Assembly: GCF_029688845.1 (NCBI RefSeq)
Contig: NZ_JARUKW010000001.1
Span: 434,001 to 498,000, forward strand
Reading direction: 5' to 3'
Source: Natronococcus sp. A-GB1
GTDB lineage: Archaea; Halobacteriota; Halobacteria; Halobacteriales; Natrialbaceae
Length of the DNA: 64,000 nt
This document shows, in pieces, positions 31,451 through 40,358 of the stretch. The notes below the pieces were generated by a model. It ran no database searches. It saw nothing but the letters and a program-made list of their open reading frames with translations, and was not told the origin of the DNA. Each line of letters starts with the position of its first letter. Within the stretch, counting starts at the first letter, position 1. The translations under genes and the position numbers were made by a program.

Positions 31451-33250
31451 ATGTCTGATTCGGATACACACGACCCCACATCTCTGCGAACGCCGATCGT
31501 CGCGGTCCTCGGACACGTCGATCACGGCAAGACCAGTCTCCTCGACAAGATCCGCGGCTCCGCGGTCATCGAGGGTGAAGCGGGCGCGATTACCCAACAC
31601 ATCGGGGCGACCGCGGTTCCGCTCGACGTTATCTCCTCGATTGCGGGCGAACTCGTCGACCCCGACGACTTCGACCTGCCCGGCCTGCTGTTCATCGACA
31701 CGCCGGGCCATCACTCCTTTACGACGCTGCGCTCGCGCGGCGGGGCGCTGGCCGATATCGCGATCCTGGTGGTAGACGTCAACGACGGGTTCCAGCCCCA
31801 GACGCTCGAGGCGCTGGACATCCTCCAGCGCTCCCAGACGCCGTTTATCGTCGCCGCGAACAAGATCGACACCGTCCCGGGCTGGAACGCAAACGAGGAC
31901 TCGCCGATCAACGCAACCTACGAGGCCCAATCGGACCGCGTGCGCTCGCGCCTCGACGAGAGCCTCTACGAGATCATCGGCAACCTCTCGGACGAGGGGT
32001 TCTCCGCGGATCTCTACTGGCGGGTCCAGAACTTCCAGCGCAACGTCGGCGTCGTCCCCGTTTCGGCGATGACCGGCGAGGGCGTCCCGGACCTGCTCGC
32101 GGTGATGATGGGGCTCTCCCAGCGCTACATGAAAGAGGAGATGGAGATCGACGTCACCGGCCCCGGCGTCGGCACCGTCCTCGAGGTCAAAGAGGAGAAG
32201 GGCTTCGGGAAGACGATCGATCTCGTCCTCTACGACGGGACGCTCCGGGCGAGCGATACGATCGTCGTCGGCGGAACGAACGAGCCGATCGTCACCGACG
32301 TCCGCGCGCTGCTCCAGCCCCGACCGCTCGAGGAGATCCGGACCGAGAGCCGGTTCGAGAAGGTCGACGAGGTGTCGGCCGCGACCGGGATCAAGGTCGC
32401 CGCGCCCGACCTGGGTGACGCGATCGCGGGCGCTCCGGTTCGCGTCATCCGCGACCGCGACCGCGCGGACGTCGTCGCGGAGGTCGAGGACGAACTCGCG
32501 AGTATCGCCGTCGACACCGAGGAAACCGGCGTCGTCGTCAAGGCCGACACGCTCGGTAGCCTCGAGGCGATGGCCGACGCCTTAGAGGAGGCGGAGGTGC
32601 CGATCGTCCGCGCGGAGGTCGGCGACGTCGCCCCGCGGGACGTCTCGGTCGCCTCGACGGCCGAGGAGGGGAAAGAGCAGGTTATCCTCGGGTTCAACGT
32701 CGACGTGCTCGGCGACGCCGAACAGCGCGCCGAGATCGAGGACGTCCGCGTGTTTACCGACGAGGTCATCTACCAGCTGATCGAGGAGTACGAGGAGTTC
32801 GTCGACGAACTCGAGCGCGCCCAGCAGGACACCATCCTCGAGAACATCGTCCGTCCCGCGCGCTTCCGGATCCTGCCCGATCACACCTTCCGTCAGAACA
32901 ATCCCGCGGTCGTCGGCGTCGAGGTCAACTCCGGAACGGTCCAGAACAACGCGAACGTCGTGAAGTTCGAGGGCAACGAGCCCGAACGCGTCGGCCAGGT
33001 CAAGGGGATTCAGGAGCAGGGCGAGGACGTCGACGAGGCCCGCGCGGGCAACCGCGTCTCGGTCGCCATCGACGGCCCCACCGTCGGCCGCCAGATCGAA
33101 GAGGACGACGAGCTCTGGATCGAGATCCCCGAGAAACACGCGAAGATCTTAGAACAGGAGCTCTCGAGCGAGATCCCCGGCGACGAGCTCGAGGCGCTGA
33201 ACATGTACCTCGACAAACAGCGCAGCCGGGACCCGTTCTGGGGCAAGTGA
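31451..33250 (+). CDS. infB: Translation initiation factor aIF5B
   Basis: The protein has 599 residues from the ATG giving MSDSDTHDPTSLRTPIVAVL; earlier in-frame codons are excluded as non-family. It is a ribosome-dependent GTPase that promotes subunit joining. G motifs seen are LGHVDHGKTSLLDKIRG (G1), FIDTPGHHSFTTLRSRGG (G3) and FIVAANKIDTVPGW (G4). Domain II is at about 230-340, with further domains to a C-terminus ending MYLDKQRSRDPFWGK. No intein interrupts it, though some archaeal infB genes have one. It is divergent from the PRC-barrel/nob1 pair. Confidence 0.96.
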   Translation: MSDSDTHDPTSLRTPIVAVLGHVDHGKTSLLDKIRGSAVIEGEAGAITQHIGATAVPLDVISSIAGELVDPDDFDLPGLLFIDTPGHHSFTTLRSRGGALADIAILVVDVNDGFQPQTLEALDILQRSQTPFIVAANKIDTVPGWNANEDSPINATYEAQSDRVRSRLDESLYEIIGNLSDEGFSADLYWRVQNFQRNVGVVPVSAMTGEGVPDLLAVMMGLSQRYMKEEMEIDVTGPGVGTVLEVKEEKGFGKTIDLVLYDGTLRASDTIVVGGTNEPIVTDVRALLQPRPLEEIRTESRFEKVDEVSAATGIKVAAPDLGDAIAGAPVRVIRDRDRADVVAEVEDELASIAVDTEETGVVVKADTLGSLEAMADALEEAEVPIVRAEVGDVAPRDVSVASTAEEGKEQVILGFNVDVLGDAEQRAEIEDVRVFTDEVIYQLIEEYEEFVDELERAQQDTILENIVRPARFRILPDHTFRQNNPAVVGVEVNSGTVQNNANVVKFEGNEPERVGQVKGIQEQGEDVDEARAGNRVSVAIDGPTVGRQIEEDDELWIEIPEKHAKILEQELSSEIPGDELEALNMYLDKQRSRDPFWGK

Positions 33251-33312
33251 GATGGCGATTCCAGTCGGGTCTCGAGCCGGTTCGACCACTCGCCGGCCGG
33301 CGGCCGAGGCTG

Positions 33313-33687
33313 CTACGATCGGAACCGGTTCTCGCCGACGTTCGACGGCCGCTTACCGTCCGCTTCGATTCGACGGATAAACCCGAAAAGCGGACTAAGC
33401 CGATCGATGTCGGCGGCTCTGACCGCGCTCCGATTCCGATCGTACTCGACGATACCGTTCTCGACCAACACCGGGAGGTGCGTGTGACGGATCGACGTCT
33501 CGACGGTTCTGATGGCAAACGGCGATAGGGCGCCCGCCCGACCGCTCCGTTCGTGAGTGAAGACGGCTGCTGCTAGCGTCGAGAGCGACATCCATCCCTC
33601 CGCATCGTCGACGACGGCGAGTATCGTCCGGCGGCGACTGCTGGCGAGAATCGAAAGTACGTCGTCGAGCCACGAGGTCGACTCCAT
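33313..33687 (-). CDS. DUF7344-type winged-helix protein
   Basis: This encodes 124 residues. It begins MESTSWLDDVLSILASSRRR then TILAVVDDAEGWMSLSTLAA. A typical DUF7344 recognition region follows, TSIRHTHLPVLVENGIVEYD, and ends at LSPLFGFIRRIEA. These haloarchaeal wHTH proteins act as small transcription regulators, often near signal-transduction genes. The target is not known. It forms a cluster with the Bat-type and HalOD1 genes on the same strand. Confidence 0.8.
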   Translation of the reverse strand: MESTSWLDDVLSILASSRRRTILAVVDDAEGWMSLSTLAAAVFTHERSGRAGALSPFAIRTVETSIRHTHLPVLVENGIVEYDRNRSAVRAADIDRLSPLFGFIRRIEADGKRPSNVGENRFRS

Positions 33688-33763
33688 CGAACAATGATAT
33701 CGATTCGAATGTGTATAGCTGTCGTGGTTTCGTTGTTCGGATCGTTAAATACATATGGGCCGG

Positions 33764-34429
33764 CTACCCGTCGTCACTGCCCCCTGGTGGTGTAACCATA
33801 AGCGTATGTTCGATCAGGCTATCGTGCGCCCGGCTCAGCCGCTTCGAGAGCGCCTGCGCGGAGATATCCAGTTGCTCGGCGACGTCGACAAGAGTCACTT
33901 TCGATGATGTGAAGTAGTCCATCTCCCAGGCCATGACCAGTGCCTTGTGCTGTTTCGGTGTGAGTCCGTACCTTCCCTCCGATCGAGGGTTCGCCTGATG
34001 ATAGAGCTTGGTGAGTTCGAACGGGATCCCGCGCTCGAAACAGTACTCGCTGAACCGATCGAGGCTCTCCTCGTCGCTGAACCGCATCCGGAGCTCCCAG
34101 CTATCGTACTGGGCCGACGCCTCGAGAATCGTCGATCCGATCGCCGTGTAGGCGTAGATGATCGACTCCACGTTGACGACCCAGTCCGCGCGGTACAGCG
34201 CTTGACCTTTGAGACTGTCGATCTTCTGTAGCTCGGCGACCGAGCTGTCCCTCTCGGCCGCCCGCTCGAACTCCTCGGGCCGGCAGCCGGCGATCGAAAA
34301 GTACGGCGTGATGATCTCGTCGGTCGCCGCGGCCCGCTCGACCTCGATCACGAGATCCGGAAGTGCCTGTAACGTTTCGTACAGGGCGAACGACTTGGCT
34401 GGAACGTAAAACTCTCCAAAGAGAGTCAT
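33764..34429 (-). CDS. HTH_10 (Bat-type) transcriptional regulator
   Basis: The protein has 221 residues. The N-terminal domain (TLFGEFYVPAKSFALYETLQ) is the ligand- or signal-receiving domain of the two-domain family. The C-terminal HTH_10 reads YGLTPKQHKALVMAWEMDYF then TSSKVTLVDVAEQLDISAQA and LSKRLSRAHDSLIEHTL. It may regulate the adjacent HalOD1 and DUF7344 genes, although co-location is the only evidence. Base composition is slightly lower in G+C than in flanking housekeeping genes. Confidence 0.9.
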   Translation of the reverse strand: MTLFGEFYVPAKSFALYETLQALPDLVIEVERAAATDEIITPYFSIAGCRPEEFERAAERDSSVAELQKIDSLKGQALYRADWVVNVESIIYAYTAIGSTILEASAQYDSWELRMRFSDEESLDRFSEYCFERGIPFELTKLYHQANPRSEGRYGLTPKQHKALVMAWEMDYFTSSKVTLVDVAEQLDISAQALSKRLSRAHDSLIEHTLMVTPPGGSDDG

Positions 34430-34533
34430 TGGGTATGCGGACCTACAGCGGGAGTCCTTATCAATTGTTGTGCATTTTGCTACCGAATATCAAGGTTCAC
34501 AGATCTAACCTTGGTATACTACGTGTCAAATCG

Positions 34534-34554
34534 CCTCGGGAGCAAGCCCCGAGG
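34534..34554 (-). terminator. Hairpin just downstream of the HalOD1 gene
   Basis: CCTCGGG and CCCGAGG form a perfect 7-base-pair stem around a 7-base loop, starting four bases after the HalOD1 stop on the minus strand. Its position suggests a role in ending or stabilising that transcript, though no T-run follows. A second inverted repeat, CAAGGTT/AACCTTG, lies nearby at about 34490-34513. Confidence 0.45.
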
Positions 34555-34557
34555 TAC

Positions 34558-34896
34558 TTACACTGCTTGATAAACCGTAATCTCACCCGTCGAGGCGATC
34601 GTGACGGTGTGTTCGGCGTACCGGAACGTGAGCTCCCAGTCCCTCGTCGACCGCGACCCGGATCGCTCGAACAACGCGTTTAGCGCGCTCGGGTCGATAG
34701 CGGTGTACAACGGTTCGAGTTCGGTCGCATCGACCTGACTCGCACACGCGACGGCCTTGACTACGGCGGTGACTGGCGTCTCGGTGCCACGCTGGTACCA
34801 GGCTCTGTAGCGGAGACCGGATTGCGAGTCGATGGAAGCGTCCGACTTCGGCGGAGAAGAGCTCAACGTATGGGACTCATTGTCATTCGACTTCAT
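34558..34896 (-). CDS. HalOD1 output-domain protein
   Basis: This encodes 112 residues from the ATG giving MKSNDNESHTLSSSPP; a TTG nine codons upstream is possible but weaker. The HalOD1 domain occupies about residues 25-112. Seen are YRAWYQRGTETPVTAVVKAV, then LEPLYTAIDPSALNALFE, and the beta-hairpin ELTFRYAEHTVTIASTGEIT. HalOD1 is a haloarchaeal output module found in signalling proteins, with unknown biochemistry. It is clustered with Bat-type and DUF7344 regulators. Confidence 0.82.
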   Translation of the reverse strand: MKSNDNESHTLSSSPPKSDASIDSQSGLRYRAWYQRGTETPVTAVVKAVACASQVDATELEPLYTAIDPSALNALFERSGSRSTRDWELTFRYAEHTVTIASTGEITVYQAV

Positions 34897-35108
34897 CGTT
34901 CGAACGGACTCACCGTACTTCAATGAGGGTACGCTTTGATCACGTAACGGCTTTTAATACTCCTCGGCCGGCCACCAGTGCCGAAGTATCCTCGGAGCGA
35001 CAGCCCGGGAGCACTGATACGGTTCACTGTACGTCAGTACCGGCGTAACCGCGACTCGTGCGGCGGGTGCGCCGGGACGTCGGTACAGCAATCCGTCTGA
35101 CGTCTCGA

Positions 35109-36026
35109 TCAGTGCCGCCGCGGCTCGTCGGCGGGACGGATCGCTTCGAGCGCTTCGTACACCGACTCGGGGTCGTCGATTGCGTCGCGATCACAGCGGA
35201 GGTTCCGGAACCGCCGCTCGAGGACGAGTTCATCCTCCGTGAGCCGAACGTCGGAGATCTTCTCCCAGGGAATCAGCCTTCTCGAGCGGCCCTGGTCGTG
35301 TCGAACACCGCGTTCGTGTGCGCGCAGTTCTCCCTGCTGGAACTCTGAATCCACGTCGAGCGAGAATCGGTTGCCGTAGTACTTCTTGCCGTTGTCGTCA
35401 CCCTTGCCGACGACCCACGTCCAGATGAACATGGTGGCGCCGAACGCGATCCAGAACAGCCCGCGTAGGCTTCCGGTGGCGATACTCGCGACACCGGCCA
35501 CGAAGACGAACGCCAGTGACAGTGCGATCAGAACGCCTCCCGCGTGGAGCAGCCCCGCCGGTCGATAGGCCCACGTTGCCGCCGGCTCGTCGGGGGTAAC
35601 GGCCCGGACGAACCGGTTTCGGCACAGGCTCGCGAGTCCGAAGGCGGTGGCGCCGACTACCAGCGTCAGGAGAACCGTCACCGCGAGATACCGCGCGTCG
35701 GAGCCGAGCGGGGTCACGCTCGGCGCGACAGCCGCCGCGGCGAAGGCGACGGCCGGCAGATAGCAGGCAAGTCGCAGACGACGGCGACGGCCGATCCGCT
35801 CGGGAAGGCCGTGGGAGCGCTTCGCGAGGACGTGACCGATAAGCGTGACGGCGGTGACGACGGTCGGAATCGTGCCGAGCATCGTCGCGGTCGTCACGTC
35901 GGCTGCCAGCCCGGCGAGGGCGACGAGGCCGCCGGCGACGAGGCCGAGATAGAAGCCGAACGCGGCCTGGAAGCCGAGATCCGGCTGGTCGGCGTTCGCG
36001 ACCGGCCGGCGGTGTTCGAGGGACAT
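35109..36026 (-). CDS. Multi-pass membrane protein with C-terminal PH-like region
   Basis: The protein has 305 residues from the ATG giving MSLEHRRPVANADQPDLGFQ. About six hydrophobic helices cover residues 20-205, for example AAFGFYLGLVAGGLVALAGL and YLAVTVLLTLVVGATAFGLA. The soluble C-terminus (about 215-300) reads YYGNRFSLDVDSEFQQGELR then LIPWEKISDVRLTEDELVLE, the beta-strand pattern of a PH-like domain of the bacterial membrane type. The function is unknown. It sits head to head with no close operon partner. Confidence 0.7.
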   Translation of the reverse strand: MSLEHRRPVANADQPDLGFQAAFGFYLGLVAGGLVALAGLAADVTTATMLGTIPTVVTAVTLIGHVLAKRSHGLPERIGRRRRLRLACYLPAVAFAAAAVAPSVTPLGSDARYLAVTVLLTLVVGATAFGLASLCRNRFVRAVTPDEPAATWAYRPAGLLHAGGVLIALSLAFVFVAGVASIATGSLRGLFWIAFGATMFIWTWVVGKGDDNGKKYYGNRFSLDVDSEFQQGELRAHERGVRHDQGRSRRLIPWEKISDVRLTEDELVLERRFRNLRCDRDAIDDPESVYEALEAIRPADEPRRH

Positions 36027-36083
36027 ACGGTTCGCTACGCGGTCGATCCGCAAAAAGATACGCGTCTGACGTGTTCGCTCGAG

Positions 36084-36473
36084 TTACGGTTCGTCGGCAC
36101 GCTCGAGGCGCAACTCGGCACCGCCGTCGAGATCCGCGAGTGGTGCCGTCTCCTCGAGTCGGGCGACGACGGTGACGGCTGCGGCAGCGCGGGGCTCGTC
36201 GTCGACGCTCGCCGGTGTCGGCCCCCAGAACAGACACAGTTTCTCGCCCGCAGGCCAGTAGGCGATTGCCCCCTCGGGGACGACCTCCTGGCCGCCCTCG
36301 AGCGGAGCGTCGAGCGACGCCGAAATGTACAGTTCGTCACCCCAGCGGGTCGCGTCGCCGGAGACGGGGAGGGCGTCCTGGAGTGCGATCCGTGTTTCGG
36401 GCGCGCCGTCGACCCAGGTTGCGGTCAGTTCGCGGTCGCCGACCGTGACGTGGAGGTCTGGCTGGACGTCCAT
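36084..36473 (-). CDS. Cyclophilin-like fold protein
   Basis: This encodes 129 residues from the ATG giving MDVQPDLHVTVGDRELTATW. The chain resembles the small archaeal and bacterial cyclophilin-like family of TM1367 type: ALPVSGDATRWGDELYISAS then LDAPLEGGQEVVPEGAIAYW and GEKLCLFWGPTPASVDDEPR. Members have the cyclophilin barrel, but prolyl isomerase activity has not been shown for most. The long upstream extension of the frame is rejected. Confidence 0.75.
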   Translation of the reverse strand: MDVQPDLHVTVGDRELTATWVDGAPETRIALQDALPVSGDATRWGDELYISASLDAPLEGGQEVVPEGAIAYWPAGEKLCLFWGPTPASVDDEPRAAAAVTVVARLEETAPLADLDGGAELRLERADEP

Positions 36474-36629
36474 ACTCGGGAAGACGCTCGAGGGCCCTTT
36501 CGAGCTACCGATCGCCGCAGGAGCGACCGTCGTCGGCCCGAACCGACCCGTCGGCGGAGCGACGTCACTGATTAACGGGTTGCTCCTTCCACTCCAACCG
36601 TTAACTACGTGTTTGTGGTGTGTCGAGGT

Positions 36630-36989
36630 ATGCTGATTCATCTCAAACAGTACAAACACGAGGAGGTTCAGTTCGACGACAACCGGACGACCGGCGAGTC
36701 CCAGACCGAGGACACGGTCGACAAGGAGCCCGAGGAGTACTTCGGCGAGGAGATCGACGACTTCGATCTCGAGACCTGGGAGACGATCGAATACGAGGAC
36801 GACCCGATCCAGCGCCGGGACGTCTCGGTCGGTGGCGTAACCGCCGTCTCGGTTCCGGAGGAGCCGACCGACGACGACGACCCTGACCTGCCCGGACGAA
36901 CGATCCAGCTTCGTCTGGGCGGGGAGATCGAGTACGTCGACCAGTCCCGGATCGTGGAGGTACAGGACGAGGATCCCGGCGGGTCGTAG
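36630..36989 (+). CDS. Acidic haloarchaeal protein of unknown function upstream of pyrG
   Basis: This encodes 119 residues from ATG 36630 (MLIHLKQYKHEEVQFDDNRT). It is very acidic, with a likely beta-rich C-terminal half: VSVGGVTAVSVPEEPTDDDD then RTIQLRLGGEIEYVDQSRIV. The N-terminal LIHLKQYKHEE is conserved in my memory of proteins at this locus, but I have no domain name. It lies 88 bases before pyrG on the same strand. The function is unknown. Confidence 0.65.
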   Translation: MLIHLKQYKHEEVQFDDNRTTGESQTEDTVDKEPEEYFGEEIDDFDLETWETIEYEDDPIQRRDVSVGGVTAVSVPEEPTDDDDPDLPGRTIQLRLGGEIEYVDQSRIVEVQDEDPGGS

Positions 36990-37077
36990 CGACACCCGTT
37001 GCTGTCGACACTGACAGCCGTTACCGGGCGCGCCCCGCTCCCGAAATCGTTTTCAACCGTTCGCGCGGACACTCGGT

Positions 37078-38742
37078 ATGCCGACGGAATCGGACACTCA
37101 TTATGATCCCTCGCTGGGGAACAAGTTCATTTTCGTCACCGGCGGGGTTATGTCGGGGCTCGGGAAGGGGATCACGGCCGCGAGCACCGGTCGCCTCCTG
37201 AAAAACGCCGGGTTCGACGTGACGGCGGTCAAGGTCGACCCCTACCTGAACGTCGACGCGGGGACGATGAACCCCTACCAGCACGGCGAGGTGTACGTCC
37301 TGGAGGACGGCGGCGAGGTCGACCTCGACCTGGGGAACTACGAGCGGTTCCTCGACGTCGACATGACCTCCGACCACAACGTCACCACTGGGAAGACCTA
37401 CCAGCACGTCATCGAGAAGGAACGGGCTGGCGACTACCTGGGGAAGACGGTCCAGATCATCCCCCACATCACCGACGACATCAAACGGCGCATCCGCGAA
37501 GCGGCGGCGGGGACCGACGTCTGCATCGTCGAGGTCGGCGGCACCGTCGGCGACATCGAAGGGATGCCCTACCTCGAGGCCCTGCGCCAGTTCGCCCACG
37601 AGGAAGACGAGGAGGACATCCTCTTCACCCACGTCACCCTCGTCCCATACTCGAAAAACGGCGAGCAGAAGACGAAGCCGACCCAGCACTCGGTCAAGGA
37701 AGTTCGTTCGATCGGGCTCCAGCCCGACGTGATCGTCGGACGCTGCGAGGACCGCCTCGAGCCCAAGACGAAAGAAAAGATCGCGCTGTTCTGTGACATC
37801 GAGACGGAGGCTGTGTTCTCGAACCCCGACGTCGAGGACGTCTACCACGTTCCGCTGATGGTCGAAGAGGAGGGGCTCGACCAGTACGTCCTCGAGCACT
37901 TCGGGCTCGCGAGCGAGGCCTTACCGGAGGGACAGCGAGCCAACGAGTGGCGAAAGATCGTCACGACGGAGAAAGACGGCTCGGTCGACGTCGCGCTGGT
38001 CGGCAAGTACGACCTCGAGGACGCCTACATGTCCATCCACGAGTCGCTGAAACACGCCGGCTTCGACCGTAATGTCGACGTCGACGTCCACTGGGTGGCC
38101 GCCGACGAGCTGGCGGACGACCACGACGACCAGCTCGAGGGGATGGACGGCGTCATTGTTCCCGGCGGCTTCGGTATGCGCGGCTCCGAGGGGAAGATCG
38201 AGGCGGTCCGCTACGCCCGCGAGAACGACGTTCCGTTCCTCGGGCTCTGTCTCGGCTTCCAGATGGCCGTCGTCGAGTACGCCCGGAACGTGCTGGGCCT
38301 CGAGGACGCCCACTCCGCCGAGATGAACGAGGAGACGCCCCACCCCGTTATCGACATCCTCCCGGAGCAGTACGAGGTCGAGGACATGGGCGGGACGATG
38401 CGACTTGGCGAGCACACGACGGTGATCGAGCCCGAGACGCTCGCCTACGAGCTGTACGGCGACACCTCCTGTTCAGAGCGCCACCGCCACCGCTACGAGG
38501 TCAACCCCGAGTACTTCGACCGGTTCGAGGAGGAACCGCTCGTGTTCTCGGGCACCGCGGGCAACCGCATGGAGATCCTCGAGCTCGAGGATCACCCCTA
38601 CTTCCTGGGCACGCAGTTCCACCCCGAGTACACGTCCCGACCGGGACAGCCGAGCCCGCCGTTTCTCGGCCTGGTCGAGGCCGCACTCGAGCGTACCACA
38701 GACGACGCGACGACAGACGGCGAAACCGAGGTAACCCACTGA
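37078..38742 (+). CDS. pyrG: CTP synthase
   Basis: The protein has 554 residues and makes CTP from UTP, ATP and glutamine. The amidoligase domain (1-270) starts [20 protein letters not shown] and includes [20 protein letters not shown]. The class I glutaminase domain has the nucleophile Cys in [16 protein letters not shown] and the His-Glu pair in [20 protein letters not shown]. Its TGA overlaps the guaAb ATG as TGATG (38740-38744), so translation of the two is coupled. Confidence 0.97.
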   Translation: MPTESDTHYDPSLGNKFIFVTGGVMSGLGKGITAASTGRLLKNAGFDVTAVKVDPYLNVDAGTMNPYQHGEVYVLEDGGEVDLDLGNYERFLDVDMTSDHNVTTGKTYQHVIEKERAGDYLGKTVQIIPHITDDIKRRIREAAAGTDVCIVEVGGTVGDIEGMPYLEALRQFAHEEDEEDILFTHVTLVPYSKNGEQKTKPTQHSVKEVRSIGLQPDVIVGRCEDRLEPKTKEKIALFCDIETEAVFSNPDVEDVYHVPLMVEEEGLDQYVLEHFGLASEALPEGQRANEWRKIVTTEKDGSVDVALVGKYDLEDAYMSIHESLKHAGFDRNVDVDVHWVAADELADDHDDQLEGMDGVIVPGGFGMRGSEGKIEAVRYARENDVPFLGLCLGFQMAVVEYARNVLGLEDAHSAEMNEETPHPVIDILPEQYEVEDMGGTMRLGEHTTVIEPETLAYELYGDTSCSERHRHRYEVNPEYFDRFEEEPLVFSGTAGNRMEILELEDHPYFLGTQFHPEYTSRPGQPSPPFLGLVEAALERTTDDATTDGETEVTH

Positions 38743-39659
38743 TGGTCGACACACAGACGTTTGTCCCAGAAGCAGTCGAAGAGATCGAGAACGAAGTCGG
38801 CGACGCGAACGCGGTCATCGCCCTCTCGGGCGGCGTCGACTCCTCCGTCGCGGCGGCGCTGGCCTACGAGTCGATCGGCGACCAGCTCACCCCGGTCTAC
38901 GTCGACACCGGGCTGATGCGAAAGGGCGAGACCGCCCAGATCCGCGAGACGTTCGACTACATGGAGTCGCTGCGGATCGTCGACGCGAAGGACCGATTCC
39001 TCGAGGCCCTCGAGGGCGTCACCGACCCCGAGGAGAAGCGGGCCGTTATCGGCGAGCAGTTCATTCGCGAGTTCGAGCGAGAGGCCACAGACGCCGACGC
39101 GGACTACCTCGTTCAGGGGACGATCTACCCCGACCGTATCGAGAGCGAGGGTGGAATCAAGTCCCACCACAACGTCGGCGGCCTGCCCGATGTCGTCGAC
39201 TTCGACGGCATCGTCGAACCCGTTCGCGATCTGTACAAAGACGAGGTTCGGGAGGTCGCCCGTCACCTCGGACTCGACGAACTCGTCGCCGAGCGGATGC
39301 CGTTCCCCGGCCCCGGACTCGCCGTCCGCGTGATCGGCGAGGTCACCGAGGAGAAACTCGAGGTCGCCCGCGACGCCTGTCACGTCGTCGAGGACGAACT
39401 CGAGGAGTACGACCCCTGGCAGGCTCTCGCTGCCGTGATCGGCAAGGCGACGGGCGTGAAAGGTGACAACCGAGTCCACGGCTGGGTCGTCTCGGTTCGG
39501 TCGGTCGAGTCCCGCGACGGGATGACCGCCCGCGCCCAGGAGCTTGACTGGGAGACCCTCCAGCGCATCCAGTCCCGAATCACCGGCGAGAACGAGAACG
39601 TCGCACGGGTCGTCTACGACGTCACCCACAAACCGCCCGCGACCATCGAGTACGAATGA
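38742..39659 (+). CDS. guaAb: GMP synthase ATP-pyrophosphatase subunit B
   Basis: The protein has 305 residues. It adenylates XMP and accepts ammonia to form GMP. In Archaea the glutaminase is a separate subunit (GuaAa), which is not in this window. The P-loop is in [20 protein letters not shown], and the dimerisation and XMP-binding part is in [20 protein letters not shown] and the ending [20 protein letters not shown]. The gene overlaps pyrG by one base and the following gene by four (ATGA). Confidence 0.95.
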   Translation: MVDTQTFVPEAVEEIENEVGDANAVIALSGGVDSSVAAALAYESIGDQLTPVYVDTGLMRKGETAQIRETFDYMESLRIVDAKDRFLEALEGVTDPEEKRAVIGEQFIREFEREATDADADYLVQGTIYPDRIESEGGIKSHHNVGGLPDVVDFDGIVEPVRDLYKDEVREVARHLGLDELVAERMPFPGPGLAVRVIGEVTEEKLEVARDACHVVEDELEEYDPWQALAAVIGKATGVKGDNRVHGWVVSVRSVESRDGMTARAQELDWETLQRIQSRITGENENVARVVYDVTHKPPATIEYE

Positions 39660-39982
39660 GTCTGCAAGCCATCGTCGCCGGCCCCGACGAGGACGGCATC
39701 GGCGACGCCCTCGAGGCCGAGGGAGTCGACGTCGCTCGAGTCAACGGCGTCCTCTCCCGACCGACCCTCGAGGAGGCGGGCGTCCTCGAGGCGGATCTGT
39801 ACGTGCTGACCGACGTCGATCAGGCGACGACGATTCCGATCGTCTGTGATCTCAACGACGACGTTCGGACGGTCGCCTACGGCGAGCGCACGGTCCCGGA
39901 GTTCGTTCGGGGCCAGCTCGATCTCGCGCTCGACCCGCAGCTGATGGACGCGACCCTGGTCGCCGAAGAGCTGGTCGGCTGA
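39656..39982 (+). CDS. DUF7126-type protein overlapping guaAb
   Basis: This encodes 108 residues. The N-terminal [20 protein letters not shown] then [20 protein letters not shown], with [20 protein letters not shown], reads as a small Rossmann-like alpha/beta domain similar to TrkA-N/NAD-binding folds but without a clear glycine-rich loop. I recall it as DUF7126 in haloarchaea. The ATGA overlap with guaAb suggests it acts with the GMP or CTP synthase. This is inference from context only. Confidence 0.8.
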   Translation: MSLQAIVAGPDEDGIGDALEAEGVDVARVNGVLSRPTLEEAGVLEADLYVLTDVDQATTIPIVCDLNDDVRTVAYGERTVPEFVRGQLDLALDPQLMDATLVAEELVG

Positions 39983-40358
39983 CGGTTTGTTCCGACGGTC
40001 GGCCTGGCAACGGGAACTTACTCGTCTGTGGCCGCCGTGAACGTTCTATTGAGCTATTTCGAACGGATAAACTCGAGTTAAGCCTGCGGGAATTCGGCGT
40101 AAGACAGCTATACCGACTCCCCAGTTCAAGTGGTATCCACTCATAGGTGTCGATGGAGGTCGACGGGCAGACCCCACCAAGTGGCACCGATCTGCCAACC
40201 CGTGACTTCCAGCAACCCCACCACAGCACCCTTCCCCCACATTGCCATACCGTTATCCGCTTGATGGGTGACGCGGGTTCCCTGCACCGACCCGCGTCAC
40301 CATCGCTGTCTCGGGACACGGGGTCGTGTCCCAGTATGGCTTTCAGTACGCTCCCGAG
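39983..40358. other. Convergent intergenic region with two strong hairpins
   Basis: About 375 bases separate the pyrG operon from 5-FCL. GGTGACGCGGGT (40267-40278) pairs perfectly with ACCCGCGTCACC (40290-40301). GGGACACG (40313-40320) pairs with CGTGTCCC (40325-40332) around a GGGT loop. Both sit within 100 bases of the 5-FCL stop on the minus strand and could terminate it. The rest of the region holds no credible gene. Confidence 0.5.

Noticed and set aside
40046-40240. 64-residue frame in the gap after the pyrG operon
   Set aside because: Its non-acidic composition with Cys/Gly clusters, lack of start signals and absence of a family argue against a gene.
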